Assembly (NCBI GenBank): GCA_001949185.1
Contig: BDGG01000017.1
Coordinates: 248,001-312,000, forward strand
Reading direction: 5' to 3'
Origin: Ramazzottius varieornatus
Taxonomy: Eukaryota > Tardigrada > Eutardigrada > Parachela > Ramazzottiidae
Length of the DNA: 64,000 nucleotides
This document shows positions 33,981 to 45,956 of this stretch, one piece after another. The notes beneath the pieces are model-generated. The model searched no databases. It was not told where the DNA came from and worked only from the letters and a program-made list of their open reading frames with translations. A program made the translations under genes and the position numbers. Each line of letters begins with the position of its first letter. The stretch's first letter is position 1.

Positions 33981-34363
33981 CCGGAAATTGCCGAAAAGGT
34001 CATTGTCTTCTTGCTTTGGTCATAATCGCTGTTCGACTCGCGTTTCAACTATTTCGCACTTTGTTTTATGCACTACTTGCTGACCATGCCTTGGCCGTGC
34101 TTTGTTATCGTTTTTATGTGCTTGAGGCGGATGCTAAGAAACGAAGATACTGTGAAATGGGAAGGGGAGTGTCCTTCTAATTAAGCTGCAGTAAACATCT
34201 CATCGACGAGACAGTTGCAACTTCCGGTGGCGAACTGAAAGGCCTTTGTACGTGTATATCTTTTGCTTAACGTGGGGCCCATAGAGTCGAAAGTCTACGC
34301 CGGATGTACAAATCGATTGGGATGGTCGGTCGTTGCTACAGTAGGTAGTGCGAGTCGTCGATT

Positions 34364-36498
34364 ATGGCAAATTATATTCTACGGAGGAATGTTCCCCGCT
34401 ACGAGGCAGGAGCCACTCGCAACATATACGGTACGACGTATGGCAGCGAAGACACGTTGCGCATATCCGGACCTTGTCCGCCCATCAACCGGCAGGAAAA
34501 GATGTACTACGGTAACTTGATGACCGACCCGCGGGTGTGGCGCGGCAACACTTACAGCATGTACCGCCAGCAGAAGCTGGAGGTCAAGAAGGTACGGTAG
34601 CCGGTACGTATCACCACCTACCCTCCCTTTCACCTTTTGACCGTCTCCCACCGTCTGTCGGTTGGCCTCGGTGGACTCTTCTTTGTGCTTAAGGTTTTAA
34701 CGTTGCAGTCTGTTGAGGAAAAGCACAAGAAGCGAGAACTGCGAGCCAGACCTTCAGGGGACAATGAATACCATAAGCGCATGCGCCAAACGCGAGATGG
34801 AGCGCTGTATGAGAACTCCGGACCGAAGCCTGTGCCTGGTCAACAACATAGCCTCGTTCAGACCGAACTGTTTCTCCAGGTATTGTATTGAATGGAACCG
34901 GTGATATTAACAGGTGTCCAAGTCACCTGGAAGTCGGAAAAAACTCGATAAGATACTTTTCTTCAGTGGTGCACGATTCCAGCTGATGACACCAGACAAG
35001 TGCGCCACTTGGGCGAATATATTGTCGAGCAGGCCAAGTGGCGCACATCTTCGGCGTTATAGACTTGAAGTGTGTGTCCCTCTCGAAAGAAAAAAATCTT
35101 ACCCAGTTTGTTTGGCGCACTCCTTCGCAGGATTAGTCTACCCTTTAGCATCAGTCCCACGCATCTGGGTATGCATTCTTGTTTTTCGTATTATATCAGG
35201 AGTTGTCCGTCAAGACACCGATAGCCAGTGTGGCCAACCAGACCGACGACTTCCTTCGGCGACCTCCCTCACCGGCCTTCGTGCAAGCCAAGACCGGTGT
35301 CGACGTCGAGACGCAGATCGATGAAAACCAACTCTTCCTCTTTGACATGGAAGTCATGCCGTTGTTGGAATGCCTTAACGGGAAAGTCATCGAACAAGCC
35401 TTGCTGGAAATTCTCCAAGAGGAAGAGCTTGCCGCCATTCGACAACAGCAACGCGCCTATCAGACCATCAAAAACTATTACCGAGCTGAAGAGCAACGGC
35501 TGGAAGAACAGCAGCGTAGAAGGAGGCAGGAGAAGGAAATGAGGAAGCTGCAGAGGAGGGAACTATTAAAGAAGGAAGAACAGGTGGCTGAGAAGCTGGC
35601 TACACAAGCTTTCGCCAAAGCTTACATGGAAGCGCTGGTGCCTAATGTTTTCATGCAGTTGAAGCAAGAAGGCATGTTCCTCAGTCCAGCGCGAGCCGGT
35701 AAGCTACCACATTTTCCGCTTTCCCACCTTACAGCCTCGGCCAACAAACTTGACAAGATTTCAATCCCAAGTGGCTCACACTGCCGCTCATACGGCTGAA
35801 GACGTGCGTTCCTTTGAAAACAAACAAACTTGACAAGGTTGTTTAACCCAGTGGCGCACACCTTCAGCCAATAGCACTGAAAAATTGCGCCAGTCGAGCA
35901 TAGGGTCTTGTCAAGTTTCTCGACTGGCGCATGCTTGCAGTCAACAACACTGAAGGCGCTCGCCACTTGTAAAAAAATCTTTCGAATTTGTCTGTTGAAT
36001 TTTCGTACTGGTTAATTTGTCGAGGTGGTTTGCCATACTCTGTCCGTTCTATAGAACTGGATATCCACATGGTACCGTGGGTCATTGGAAAAGTCAGCGA
36101 AGCTCTGGATGTGGAGACCGCCATCAATATGGTCATGATGGGTATGTTAGATTTAACACTCTTGGGCTTATATCAATTTTGAAGAAAAAGAAACTGTTTC
36201 TAATGGCAAAGTATGGCCCCAGATCTTCTGAAAGACGCCCTGAGCGACAACGTTCGCAACGTTCTGGATCCGCGGCACAACTCGATAGCCGATCGCGCCG
36301 AAGACGCCGCTAGTATGGCCAGTGAAGTGGCCAGCTTTGTCATCCGAACGCCCACACTGGAGGATCTGTAAGTAAAATTTCCTCATCCGCACACGTGAAC
36401 TACTCTCACTTTAACTTTATTTGCCATCCCATTGCAGACCGACGCCTCCACCGATAATCGTTCTACCCAACCCTGACAACGACGACGACGCCAAATAA
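34364..36498 (+). CDS. RSPH3: Radial spoke head protein 3
   Basis: Exons 34364-34591, 34709-34879, 35200-35698, 36055-36141, 36223-36367 and 36438-36498 encode 396 residues. Family marks are the N-terminal NLMTDPRVWRGNTYS block, a VETQID-type segment, LFLFDMEVMPLLECLNGKVI, and a long Glu/Arg/Gln helix (RRRRQEKEMRKLQRRELLKK) followed by AFAKAYMEALVPNVF. RSP3 is the stalk dimer that docks radial spokes to axonemal doublets and anchors PKA, so it marks motile cilia or sperm flagella. NQTDD and ETQIDE near residue 140-170 resemble LC8-binding motifs, consistent with RSP3-LC8 association known in Chlamydomonas. Introns hold five family-1 palindromes. Confidence 0.92.
34963..35083. repeat. Family-1 palindrome array, two units
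   Basis: Units start at 34963 and 35034 (71 bp). The left flank AAAACTCGATAAGATAC shows the extended outer arm. RSPH3 intron 34880-35199. Confidence 0.8.
35768..35969. repeat. Family-1 palindrome array, three units
   Basis: Units start at 35768, 35848 and 35920 and occupy most of RSPH3 intron 35699-36054. Confidence 0.85.
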
Positions 36499-36821
36499 AC
36501 TCTTCCTAATTTCACAGTCTCATGCGGGATGACGGTAAAAGTTAAAATCCCAGTATTTTTTGAATTTTTAATCACGTTCTGCTTGAGCTTGGCATTTTTC
36601 GGCACAAATCAGATTCTTTCTCAGAACATAACATTATATCTACAAGAGGGAGTTTAGGAACAAACCGAATTATTTCCGGATGGCTGATTCATCCGCCTTT
36701 GCCAGTAGACGATGAAAGGAGACACCTACAACGCATATCAACGTTCAATTTTCACTTCTGCATTAATGAAATTACGTATGAATCATGAAGTCGGAAGACG
36801 AAACGTACAAGATCAGTGTGG

Positions 36822-36870
36822 CAAGTGGCGCACACTTTCATTGTTGTTGGCTGAAAGAGTGCGCCACTTG
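36822..36870. repeat. Family-1 palindrome, single unit
   Basis: A near-perfect copy: CAAGTGGCGCACACTTTCA at the left, then GTTGTTGGCTG, then AGTGCGCCACTTG. It lies between the convergent RSPH3 and MMS19 stops. Confidence 0.9.
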
Positions 36871-36929
36871 ACACAAGATTTTGTGCTCGATTCACCGGCC
36901 TCCGCAACGAGGCTGAATCGTCATCCTGC

Positions 36930-39900
36930 TTACCATATTCCGCGTGCTTCAACGGCAGCTTCTCGCACCCTCCGCTTTTTATCGTCAAGAACTTTGAGCA
37001 AGGTCTTGAGAACCTTCACCCTGTAAGGTAGCAGGGCCGGTGCTGGACACTGCGTCGCCACAAAGCCCAGCGTCCTGACAGCGGCAACTCGAACTTCCTA
37101 CAAAAAGAAGCTTCGATTAAGTACACCGAAGCCAAATAAAAATGGCTCGATGAAATTTAAAGCATACCATGTTTGTGGATGTGGCGGAGAGGTCGAGTAA
37201 GCGCTCGATCAGGGGCGGAATGTTGGCAGTGTCCAGCGTTGTCGAGGCGTCAGCTGCACTTTCCAGCAGCAGCTCCTCAAAGCTGGTCAAGGTCGACAAG
37301 AGCAGGTCCGCGTTATCACTACTTAGTGAATGAAGAAGTAAGGGCACTACCTAAAAGAACAATAAAGCACAGAGTTTGCACCGGGGTGAAATCCAAGTGG
37401 CAGTTCGCCCAATTTCGAACTCCTGTCCTAGGCTGCCTAACAGGAAACAACCTCTCGCATGGTTCCCTACTTCGCCCATTTCTTATCGCTATTTTGGTTG
37501 AGCACTTGACAATAGATTTGAACTGTTATTCTTGCTGCAAGAGTAAAGCTCTGGGCGAGTGATTGTAAAGATGGAGAAGAGCTTCCAGGAAACTGTGGAA
37601 GACGCTTGGAAGCTGGTCGAACGAATTCGGGCAGAGGTACTGTATATTCGATACCAGCGAAGTCGGCCGATGAAGCGTAAAGAGTCTTCTCTCAAGTGGC
37701 GCACGTTGTCATTGTTATTGGCTGACAGCGAGCGCCACCGGGAAAACTAGACCAGATTCTTTCCACAAGTGGCGCATATTTTCGGTGTTATTAGCTGGAA
37801 GCGTGCGTCGCTTCGTATAAGGAACCTGTCGAATTTGTTTGCCGGTCATCGAAATGTTATCCTCGGGTAAGTTTTTCGTTTTTGGAGCGTGAGAAAGCAA
37901 GGGTGTATGAATATTGCAGCGACTGGTGACGCCCAAGTCAGAGTTGAAATGCGTCAACTGCGACCAGCACCCCATCGTCTACCACACCGAGGAAGCTCAG
38001 CGCGAGTTTGAAGAGATCTCGCAGTTGTGCGGCGTTTGCTTGGAAGTGGTTACACTACCGCCCGATTCCGCTGAGGAAGACACTGAACGAGCCAAGAACA
38101 TCCTGAAACTGCAAGACCGCGAGTACTTCTACCATCCACGCGGATGGAAATGCCTCAAGTGCCTGACCAAGTTCCAACCTCACAAATTCGGTAAGGAGTT
38201 CTGCCGCTGCTAAGTGCTAACCTCCACTGTTTGTTCTACTGATTGTACCTCAAAGCCTTCGTAAAAGTGGTCGAAAGTGGTCGGTTCTTGCTTCACGATC
38301 TTAAAAAAGAAAACGTTCGCATTATCCACGTTGAAATTTTTCGATGCATTTCCCGGTCGAAACCACCGAGACGAGAACACGGTTTAGACATATTGCAGCC
38401 ATACTCTTCCATGTGCAACAATCTAGAGATCGTGTGTGAAGCCTGCTGACCGTCGATCAGGGCTAAACGATCAGAAGGTCGTTGGTTCGAACCTAGGAAA
38501 AGCTCACTTTTTGCTTTTTGGGCAATTCTATCTTGAAATTCCTTTTGTTCAAAAGGAAATTCGACTGTTACCTTTGGCATGAAGGCTTTGGTAACGAACT
38601 GCGGTACACATCTGAGCAGATGCGACAGCGCCACCAAATGATTGCGCTGTATCCATGTTTTGTCCGCTTCGCTGTTCTGGTCGAAGCTTTGAAGCAGCAT
38701 GGGCAGAGTCTGTAGGAAGAACTTTTGGCGGTAGAGTGGGCTGATGACGGCGTTCATCTGTGGCGTCAGGACGAAGGCTGAGTCTTCCAGGATGACACGG
38801 AGACCATCAGCGGCCTCGGCTCCACTCTTTTGATTCTTGAGACGCACGATGATCATATCGGTCAGTTGGCGAATGATGGTATCGGGCTGGGAACGAACAA
38901 CCAGACCTTTGGTTATCCAGATGATGACGCGGGTGTAGCGTCGTTCTTGCGTGCGGGCTTTGGCCAGGTCGGCCGAGTCCAGAAGGTCACCCAGGCACTC
39001 TTTCACCATCTTCTCTAAAAATGACAATATATTTAAACAAAAATGAAGTACGAGCTGGTGCAGCAAACCCGAAACACTGGTGACCAAGGTTATAAAAGGC
39101 CGATAGGATCGTTACCCCCCAAGTGGCGCACGCCTTCAGGGTCTGACAGTGGAAGCGTGCGCCACTTGAGTAAAGATCGTGACGAGTTTGAGTACCGAAC
39201 TCTTGAAATTTCGACTAGAAGAATGGCCTGATATCCATGTAGCCTACCATCTTCCATTCTGTTGACGAGACCGCCGATGCACTGAGCGGCAAATACGGAC
39301 GACTGTTCGTCGGCGCATAAGCAGCAGGTCTCCATCAGCTGGCGGAGGACCCGCTTGAGCCACTGGCCATAGCCTAATGAGAAGTCCCGAGGTGCGGAGC
39401 AGACGATCGAAGTCAGGATGGAAATGCATCGCGTGTGTGTCGTTACGTACGGCTTCTACAACACACAATATGCTCTTCAGTCTTGTTACAGTGCAAAGGA
39501 AGCCTAAGAAACACGGTAAAGTTATCCGAGAAGTCAGAAGAAAGCAATGGAAATAAATCATCCGCATCAAAAGTTTGAATATTTTCGTCATGCTAGCATC
39601 TTCCGTATGTCTCAGTTTCTCGTGATAAGTCAACTGGGAACTTACCTCCAGAGGTCTGAAGGCAGAGGGCAGCAATTTATCACCCAAATTGTCGCCCCTG
39701 CCGATCTCGTGGCGGTAACTAGTGTCGCCTCGCAAGTACATTGTATCCAGGGTCTTAATCAGATTCCCATACGTCCTGCCGAAACAAACTGACACATCAA
39801 CCCGGGTTGCGGGTTCACAGCGGAGCTACTGACACTAAACTCACTCTTTGTCCATATGAGAAACGATATTGCGGTATATTCGGCTCAGCGAAAGAAGGAT

Positions 39901-42900
39901 GGAAATGTCTTGGAAGCCACTGGTATCCTCCGAAGTGGCGGCGTGGATGGCGCTTCTCAGCGTAGGGAAGAGGACTTGTTGGTGCAAGGACAGTGCTTCA
40001 CCGGGTCCATTCACCCCTTCGACATACGTGGCGATGATGTCCAGGTACATCTTCATCGAAGGAACATAGGGACCTCCTGCAAGAACAGAAGGAACAGATG
40101 GACGCTCGGCAAGCAAACGCCACAAGTGTTATGCCAAAATTGTTATACCAAGTGGCGCACGTTTTCAGTGTCACCAGCTGAGAAAGTACGCCACTTAAAG
40201 ATATCGACAAGTCTTTTTATAAGTGGCGCACTTCTATAGTGTTATCAGCGTGCGCAAACCCCAGTTAGACCATCCTCTAAAGTAGCGCATGTTTCTAGTG
40301 TTACGGGCTGACGATGCGCGCCGCTTTTGAAAGACGACAAAATTGCTTCCCCAAGTGGCGCACGCTTGCGTTATTTATCGATTAGAAGGTGCACCGCTTG
40401 GAAAAATAATCCTGGCGAGTTTGCTCACCAATTTGCCAGATTTTGGCGGTCTCCGGCTTAGGTAAAATAGTATGGTGGAACTTACTTTCGTCGTTGAAGC
40501 GTACGCGTTCTATGAGGGTGTCGATAAAATCGGAAGACCGTTTGGGGCGGGGAGTTCGAAGAAGCGCGGTAGCCAGATCGAGAAGCCTGACGGGAAGTGG
40601 AAGGACCTCGCGATTCTTGATGTACTCGAAGAGGCGCGGTATCAGCTTTCCGAAAATGTAGGCTTCATCCTCTACTTCACCCACCACTTTGAAAAAGTTG
40701 GTGGCTTCGTCCACCACTCCGCTATTCTCGTAGCCCATCACGCCGTTCAACAACGTCTCACAAATCTATCATATGAAAAAATATTCTTGCTGAATTTTCA
40801 CAACAGATTATTGCTTGATTGTCTTACTTGTTCAACCCGGTCGTGTTGGATAAAGGGCTGAGGTGCGCGAATTTTCAACATTAAGGCTAGACCGTTGATG
40901 GCCATGCAATTGACCATAGACTGCGGTGACTGGCCGATCAAGGACTGGTAAAAGACTGCGACGGAGGTGCGCTCATCTTCGTCCATGTGACCTCCTAGCG
41001 AAAGAACTTATATTTGTCAGACCGCCGAAAAGATTAGATCACACTCGGTATGCTCACCTGTCGACACCTGTCCCATGGCTTTGAGGATGAGTACCATGAC
41101 GTTGAGCAAGGCGATGCGGTCGTCAGAGCGCTGGTGTTCCATCAGCAGCCTGACGGTTAGGGGAAGGGTGGCATCGGCAATGCGACCACAGGCTTCGACC
41201 GAACCCCCAGCCACAGCCTGCAACATCTTTCCTGCGGGCTGCTGTAGCTGTACCTCGGGCTTCCGCAAGAACTGCTCAGTTTCGGCAAGGACTTTGGTCA
41301 CGAAACTGTTAACGCTTTCTTCACCTGCAAAACATGAATCTGTTCGATATCGACCGAAAAGTTTCTCGACACGTTCACCTGTTAGCTTCACACACACTCT
41401 TCCGCCACCTGCATACATGGACACCATGATATCCACATGAACAACTGCAAGAAGGTGCGTGATGGACGGAACATGCATACTCACCCACCGTATAACTTTA
41501 CGACGGAATGTATGCACGTGAATGAGTGATGGAAACGTTACAAAAATCTCCGTAACCTTGTTCTGGAAATTACCCTCTTGAGAACCTCTGGAGAGGAGCA
41601 CCGTAACGCTAGTCAGAGCCTTAACAGCGGCATCTTCCACCGAGTCGCTTGGTGGAGCTAAGATCTCGCGACGGAGTTGGATCCAAACGGAAGACAGATG
41701 TTCGACCAAGTCAGGCTTGACGGGAAGTCCTTCTTCGCACAACGCAACCAGAGTATTCAAGGACTCCACCTGCGACATTCGAGGAACCGGTTCAACATAC
41801 TTCCAGAATCCAGATATAGTTCACTTACCTTAGCATCGTTGGAGTCCGACAGGAGTTTTTCGAGGATTAACGGAAAGCAGTATTTGGCGAACTTCGGTGA
41901 AGCCGTCAGACATCGCCGCAGACCGACCGTCACCGCTTCTCTCAGGTTTTCTTGAACATCTCCCTGCGCTGTGGGGTTGTCTATGGGGAAGTAGCAGGCA
42001 ATGACATCGAAAGCCGTTTCGGCCAACGGGCCTGAAACGCGATGTTTCTGTTAATTAAAATGGGATAGCCACAAACTCGACAGCATTATGTCCCGAAGTG
42101 ACGCACTTCTCCAGCATAACTGACTGCAAGGGCGCGTTTCTTGGGGAAACGACCTTGTCGAGCTCGCGCACCAGATTTTTCTTCAGGTTGTTCTTGTATC
42201 TAGTATCTACGAGGTACCTACCGACGTCAAACTTCCTAACGATCTTGAAGAAAGTCCGAAAGACGATCAGCAAGTTGCGAGGCTCGTGTTCGCCATCCAT
42301 ACATGTGATATAACGCATCAGCAAGTTCGAACCCATCTTTTCTAATTCTGCAAAAAAACACCCGAAGTCTCAGATCAACATTATTACACCGAAATATTGA
42401 CGAGCTTTCGGTTGGAGGAAAGCGGCTCATACCGGCAGGAAAGCGGTCGACCAAGGCTTCAAAGAGCGCATATACATTCAAGCGGTCCAGGCGAGGCAGG
42501 GACAGCACATGAACGTTCTCGGTCAGGTTGTCGATAATCTGCTGCGGGTCCTCTCTGAATTTTTCCATCTTCACCTGTAGAGCGATAACCCCGAACCTTT
42601 GATATATCAAGCTAGAAACGCCTTTTGACAAGATCTATACGTACTAGGAAATTCAGACCACGAAGAGTTTGGGACATTAGCTGTTTGTGGTCGAGCAGAC
42701 GACTGCATAAGAAATCAGCCAGCGAGGAAATTTCTGGCTCAGTCAGCGTGTCCCTCTTCACGTTCTCAAGTATTCCTACGATTAACCCCAGAGCATTCTG
42801 CCGGATGGACAGCTCAGCATTCGTCAGATTAGGGCTGAAACGGGAAGAAAACATTATGATATTTCTCTATACTAAGACATCGATGATGGTTACACCACAC

Positions 42901-43190
42901 ATGCATGACGTCAGCAACATTTCGGCGAAAGCCCAGCTCAAAAAATCACAGCATGAAAAAGCCTGACGTCATGCGGGAGCATAACTTACCCAAAGATTTC
43001 GATGATCCGAAGTAGTGTCTTCCTTTTCTCGTCAATTTCTGCAACGAACCAGGTCCCACGTTGAGACATAGACTTGGTGGGTGGCATCACTCTTTGAATG
43101 GGGACCATTACCTGTTGCGAGAGAGCGGAATAACTCCGGGGAAGGATTGGTCAGGCCCGTCAGGACCGTCTGCGACCACTCGGTAGCCAT
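36930..43190 (-). CDS. MMS19: MMS19, cytosolic Fe-S assembly targeting component
   Basis: Sixteen exons (from 5': 43190-43112, 43038-42990, 42834-42645, 42574-42433, 42347-42222, 42031-41829, 41769-41574, 41324-41058, 40994-40828, 40756-40486, 40076-39845, 39775-39646, 39455-39248, 39014-38572, 37350-37168, 37097-36930) encode 1017 residues; human MMS19 has about 1030. HEAT-repeat helices run throughout. Diagnostic blocks are SSLADFLCSRLLDHKQ, VYALFEALVDRFP, DVIACYFPIDNP (N-terminal family domain) and the C-terminal LLKVLDDKKRRVREAAVEAR. MMS19 hands 4Fe-4S clusters to DNA polymerases and helicases with CIAO1 and CIAO2B. Intron 37351-38571 encloses an antisense gene. Introns hold nine family-1 palindromes and one family-2. 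Confidence 0.95.
37571..38213 (+). CDS. Small CxxC zinc-binding protein nested in MMS19 intron
   Basis: Exons 37571-37636 and 37920-38213 encode 119 residues starting MEKSFQETVEDAWKLVERIR. It has four cysteine sites: CVNC, CGVC, CLKC and a terminal CRC, with His residues between, suggesting two zinc sites in a small treble-clef or RING-like fold. The last residue before the stop is Cys. The whole gene lies on the opposite strand within the 1.2-kb MMS19 intron 37351-38571. Its own intron carries two family-1 palindromes. Codon use resembles neighbouring genes. I do not recognise the family. Confidence 0.65.
37693..37815. repeat. Family-1 palindrome array, two units
   Basis: Units start at 37693 and 37766 (73 bp), both with the reverse loop form (TTATTGGCTG, TTATTAGCTG). 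Intron 37637-37919 of the nested gene. Confidence 0.85.
39120..39168. repeat. Family-1 palindrome, single unit
   Basis: Both 12-base arms are exact: CAAGTGGCGCAC and GTGCGCCACTTG. MMS19 intron 39015-39247. Confidence 0.9.
40149..40400. repeat. Family-1 palindrome array, four units (longest)
   Basis: Units start at 40149, 40219, 40278 and 40352 (70, 59 and 74 bp apart). The array takes up over 60 percent of MMS19 intron 40077-40485. Confidence 0.85.
41405..41484. repeat. Family-2 palindrome
   Basis: CACCTGCATACATGG faces ACATGCATACTCAC. MMS19 intron 41325-41573. Confidence 0.45.
42094..42144. repeat. Family-1 palindrome, single diverged unit
   Basis: Arms CGAAGTGACGCAC and GCGCGTTTCTTGG. 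The flank ACAAACTCGACAGC at the left is typical. MMS19 intron 42032-42221. Confidence 0.7.
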
Positions 43191-43752
43191 GTTCCGTTCG
43201 GTGTGCTCTCAAAATCCGCTAGTGTGATGCGGGTGCACTAATCTAGGTTCAATCCATCATATTTCTGAACCAATACAATTATCAAAAGTCCTACTCGTAC
43301 AGCAGGAATACTGTAGAATCCGGCAGTCTTCGAGAGAAACGGGAACGGAAGAATGACAAGAAGCGAAAATTCGATCAGCTGTGAGCCTGTGTGAACGACT
43401 AATCAAGAATCAATAATTGGAAAAGACCAGGTTGCGATAATGTCACATGCTCTGATGTCACGCACACCGATTGCCGAACGACTTCCGTTCGAGTTTCATT
43501 TCCTCTGGACTCTGGAGTCTGGAATTCCATTCTGTGTTTTGCGGGACCTTACTTGGTAATCTCCTGATTCTAGACAGGTGCAAAAGATGATGCAGTGATC
43601 TGCTGGAGAGAGTAAGTAAGATCCACTATGCAGAGCTATCCAGCTGCCGTTGTCGCTAACAGCCTCTGACTGTGATTGCAAACTGATCCAACTCGAACCG
43701 CAAGGCATATTGTTCGTCGGTGGGCTGTTTAGCTTCTTGTCACGGGCGTGCC
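43191..43752. promoter_or_regulatory. Divergent intergenic region, MMS19 / PYM
   Basis: The two ATGs are 562 bp apart in head-to-head orientation. No TATA box and no repeat copy are seen. A TGATGTCACGCA motif lies near 43455. Confidence 0.45.
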
Positions 43753-44450
43753 ATGGCCACCAGAGGTAGCGGATCATCCCCGATCAAGCCACTCCAAACG
43801 TACGTTAAGGATAACTCGGGTAAGTCGGATATATCCCAATGTGGCGTTGTTTGGATCAAGTAACGCATTACATCATGTCGGCCGGCTTATATAATATTGT
43901 CCTCTGACGTCGATCGCTGCTGTAAATTGTGCAGTTTCTCTTCCACATGCATGCTACTTACGTTTGACAGTCAGTGAGCAGATCGGTGCATGCAGATGCG
44001 AGAAGCATCATCGCATCTGGTTTACAAAATAATTTATTTTTGCAGGAGCTACGATAATACCAGCATCGAGAAGGCCTGATGGATCGATGAGGAAAGAAAT
44101 TCGTGTCAAGGAAGGATTTGTTCCACAAGAAGAAGTTCCAGTGTAGGTTGCTACTGATTATTTCCATTAAATATCTCGTAAAGGTTTCCAAATACGTTAA
44201 ACTGATTCTTTTCTGGTGACTTAGATATCAAGCGAAACCTCAGAGAGTACAAGTGCACTTTCATGCGTCCACCGAACCTGTCGGATACTCTCCTGTAGAC
44301 GACGACACGGAAACGAAGAAGGAACTTTCCAAGTCCGCCATCAAGAGAGCGAAACAGAAAGCCAAGAAGGCTGCGGATAAGGAAAAGGCGGGGGGAGACT
44401 CATCAGTCGACTCTCTCTCCCAGAAGGTTTCCGGCATGAAGCTGAAGTGA
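43753..44450 (+). CDS. PYM1: PYM (partner of Y14 and Mago), short form
   Basis: Exons 43753-43819, 44046-44142 and 44225-44450 encode 129 residues. The N-terminal block [20 protein letters not shown] then [12 protein letters not shown] is the conserved Mago-Y14 binding motif of PYM (WIBG). A Lys/Ala-rich helix ([18 protein letters not shown]) and a short VSGMKLK end follow. PYM removes exon junction complexes from mRNA at the ribosome. The length is well below typical animal PYM (about 200 aa) because the C-terminal 40S-binding coiled coil is reduced. Divergent from MMS19. Confidence 0.92.
43942..43998. repeat. Family-2 palindrome
   Basis: CCACATGCATGC faces GGTGCATGCAGATG in PYM intron 43820-44045. 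Confidence 0.45.
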
Positions 44451-45956
44451 AGAACCGGAAGTAGGTTGTCTCTGGCATTTTTGCATGCATTGAGAACACC
44501 GAGTCTTCTGTATTATTTCTTATGGTCGTACAGCAGTTGCGTTTACTAACTTATTTCCTTCTGCGTCAATAAGTTCGCACTGACTTCGTTGGACACTCTT
44601 CAAAGTTTTGGATTTTTCTGATATAATCCCTTCCTGTCTTACGGCTTTAAGGCGGAACAAACGTACGTAGTCAGAAACACGTGCATTCAGAAGTTCCTGA
44701 ATCTCGCGCGGTCAATAGACAAGGGGACAAAGGTCGGTCTGAAATTCCGAAATCCTTTCAATTTTTTCTGTCGAAAGTACATAGTCCCGGCTACTATTCT
44801 AAAGTACTTTCAACCTGCTTGCAAAACTTTTTGCCAGGAAGAAAATTCTGAATGCGTGGAACCCTCTTGAAGCTACTGTGGGACCTCTGTCTTCTCGATG
44901 TCTAATGGGTCTCGTATCGTCCAATACATGACGTCTCCAGCAACAAAACACATCAGATGAACTGCTGAACACGTCTACTGTTTGAGGTTGGCAACTCAGA
45001 AGTTGTCGTTCCTTCGATTTTCCATCGATGAGTGAATTCCGACTTCCAAGACCGGTAAGAATGTCGTTAGTGACAGTCTTTTCAGAGGGCTGTCATACTG
45101 TCACTGACTGACTGGTACGTCATTCCGGACCTTGCGGCAGGATGCGCAGATATATCTGAAGGAAATCGTGAAGAATCTCCCGCTGTCTCCCGCCATATCA
45201 GCGAAAGTTTCTGAAAAGACAGCAAAGAGTTCAAAGATAGACCCATTTGATAGACTGAATGTAGTAAATTGATTTCCCCTCCCCTTGAGGGGCAACAGAA
45301 GGGCTGAAGCCCGCAGGTGAGACAAGCAGGTGGATACAAGGCATTGCCAAATTAATGTCAATCAGCCCTTAACGGTTCACATTCCATTGCATTCTTCGAT
45401 AAGAATTAAGAATTTCTTGTCACGACTGTCGTCTAACTTCTTCCAGACATCAGAAGTTACGTCTGACTCTTCGGATTGGGTCATTGGGATGGCGGATCGG
45501 ATTTTCTTCTGACTACCACGTTTAACACTGGATAACCTGTTGCTCGTGCAGGAAAGGAGGTGTGGTGGTTCAACAACCTGTTGCTTTGTCTCCAGAGAAC
45601 TGTCAATCTTCTCACTGTGCGTGTGCTTATCTGAGTGGTATCACACCTGGAACCGTACGTCCTGAAATTCAAGGAGATGTTCGGGATACGGTAGTTGGAT
45701 GTTGGTAAAAGATGGCCTGTGCGCTGGGCATTCCTCTATTTGACTGCAACGCATGTTTACCCTCTGGCCATATACATTCCATCTATTTCAACATTGACGA
45801 CGTCAGAGAAACCTTTGACTAATCATCACAAAAGATAGCAGAGCTGCAGAGGTATGTCTGTGTAATCCTGATATCCATATACATAATTATGCTGATTTTA
45901 AATTATTTTACGTACGAGGATATTCACAAACTAGATCAACAGTGTATCTTCTCTAG
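44451..45956. other. Intergenic, LATS upstream region
   Basis: About 1.5 kb with no coding exon and no copy of either palindrome family. LATS coding begins right after an acceptor-like CTCTAG, so a non-coding 5' exon and the promoter probably lie here. Confidence 0.5.

Noticed and set aside
40149-40400. CRISPR-like array of palindromic repeats
   Set aside because: Repeats diverge strongly, spacers are themselves similar to each other (CTTGTCGAGTTT), no cas genes exist, and the flanking sequence is animal exon-intron DNA.
41325-41573. Continuous MMS19 exon from 41769 to 41058 (the frame is open throughout)
   Set aside because: The middle is rich in family-2 repeat sequence and does not look like MMS19; a GTAATT donor at 41573 and CAG acceptor at 41325 join in the correct phase.
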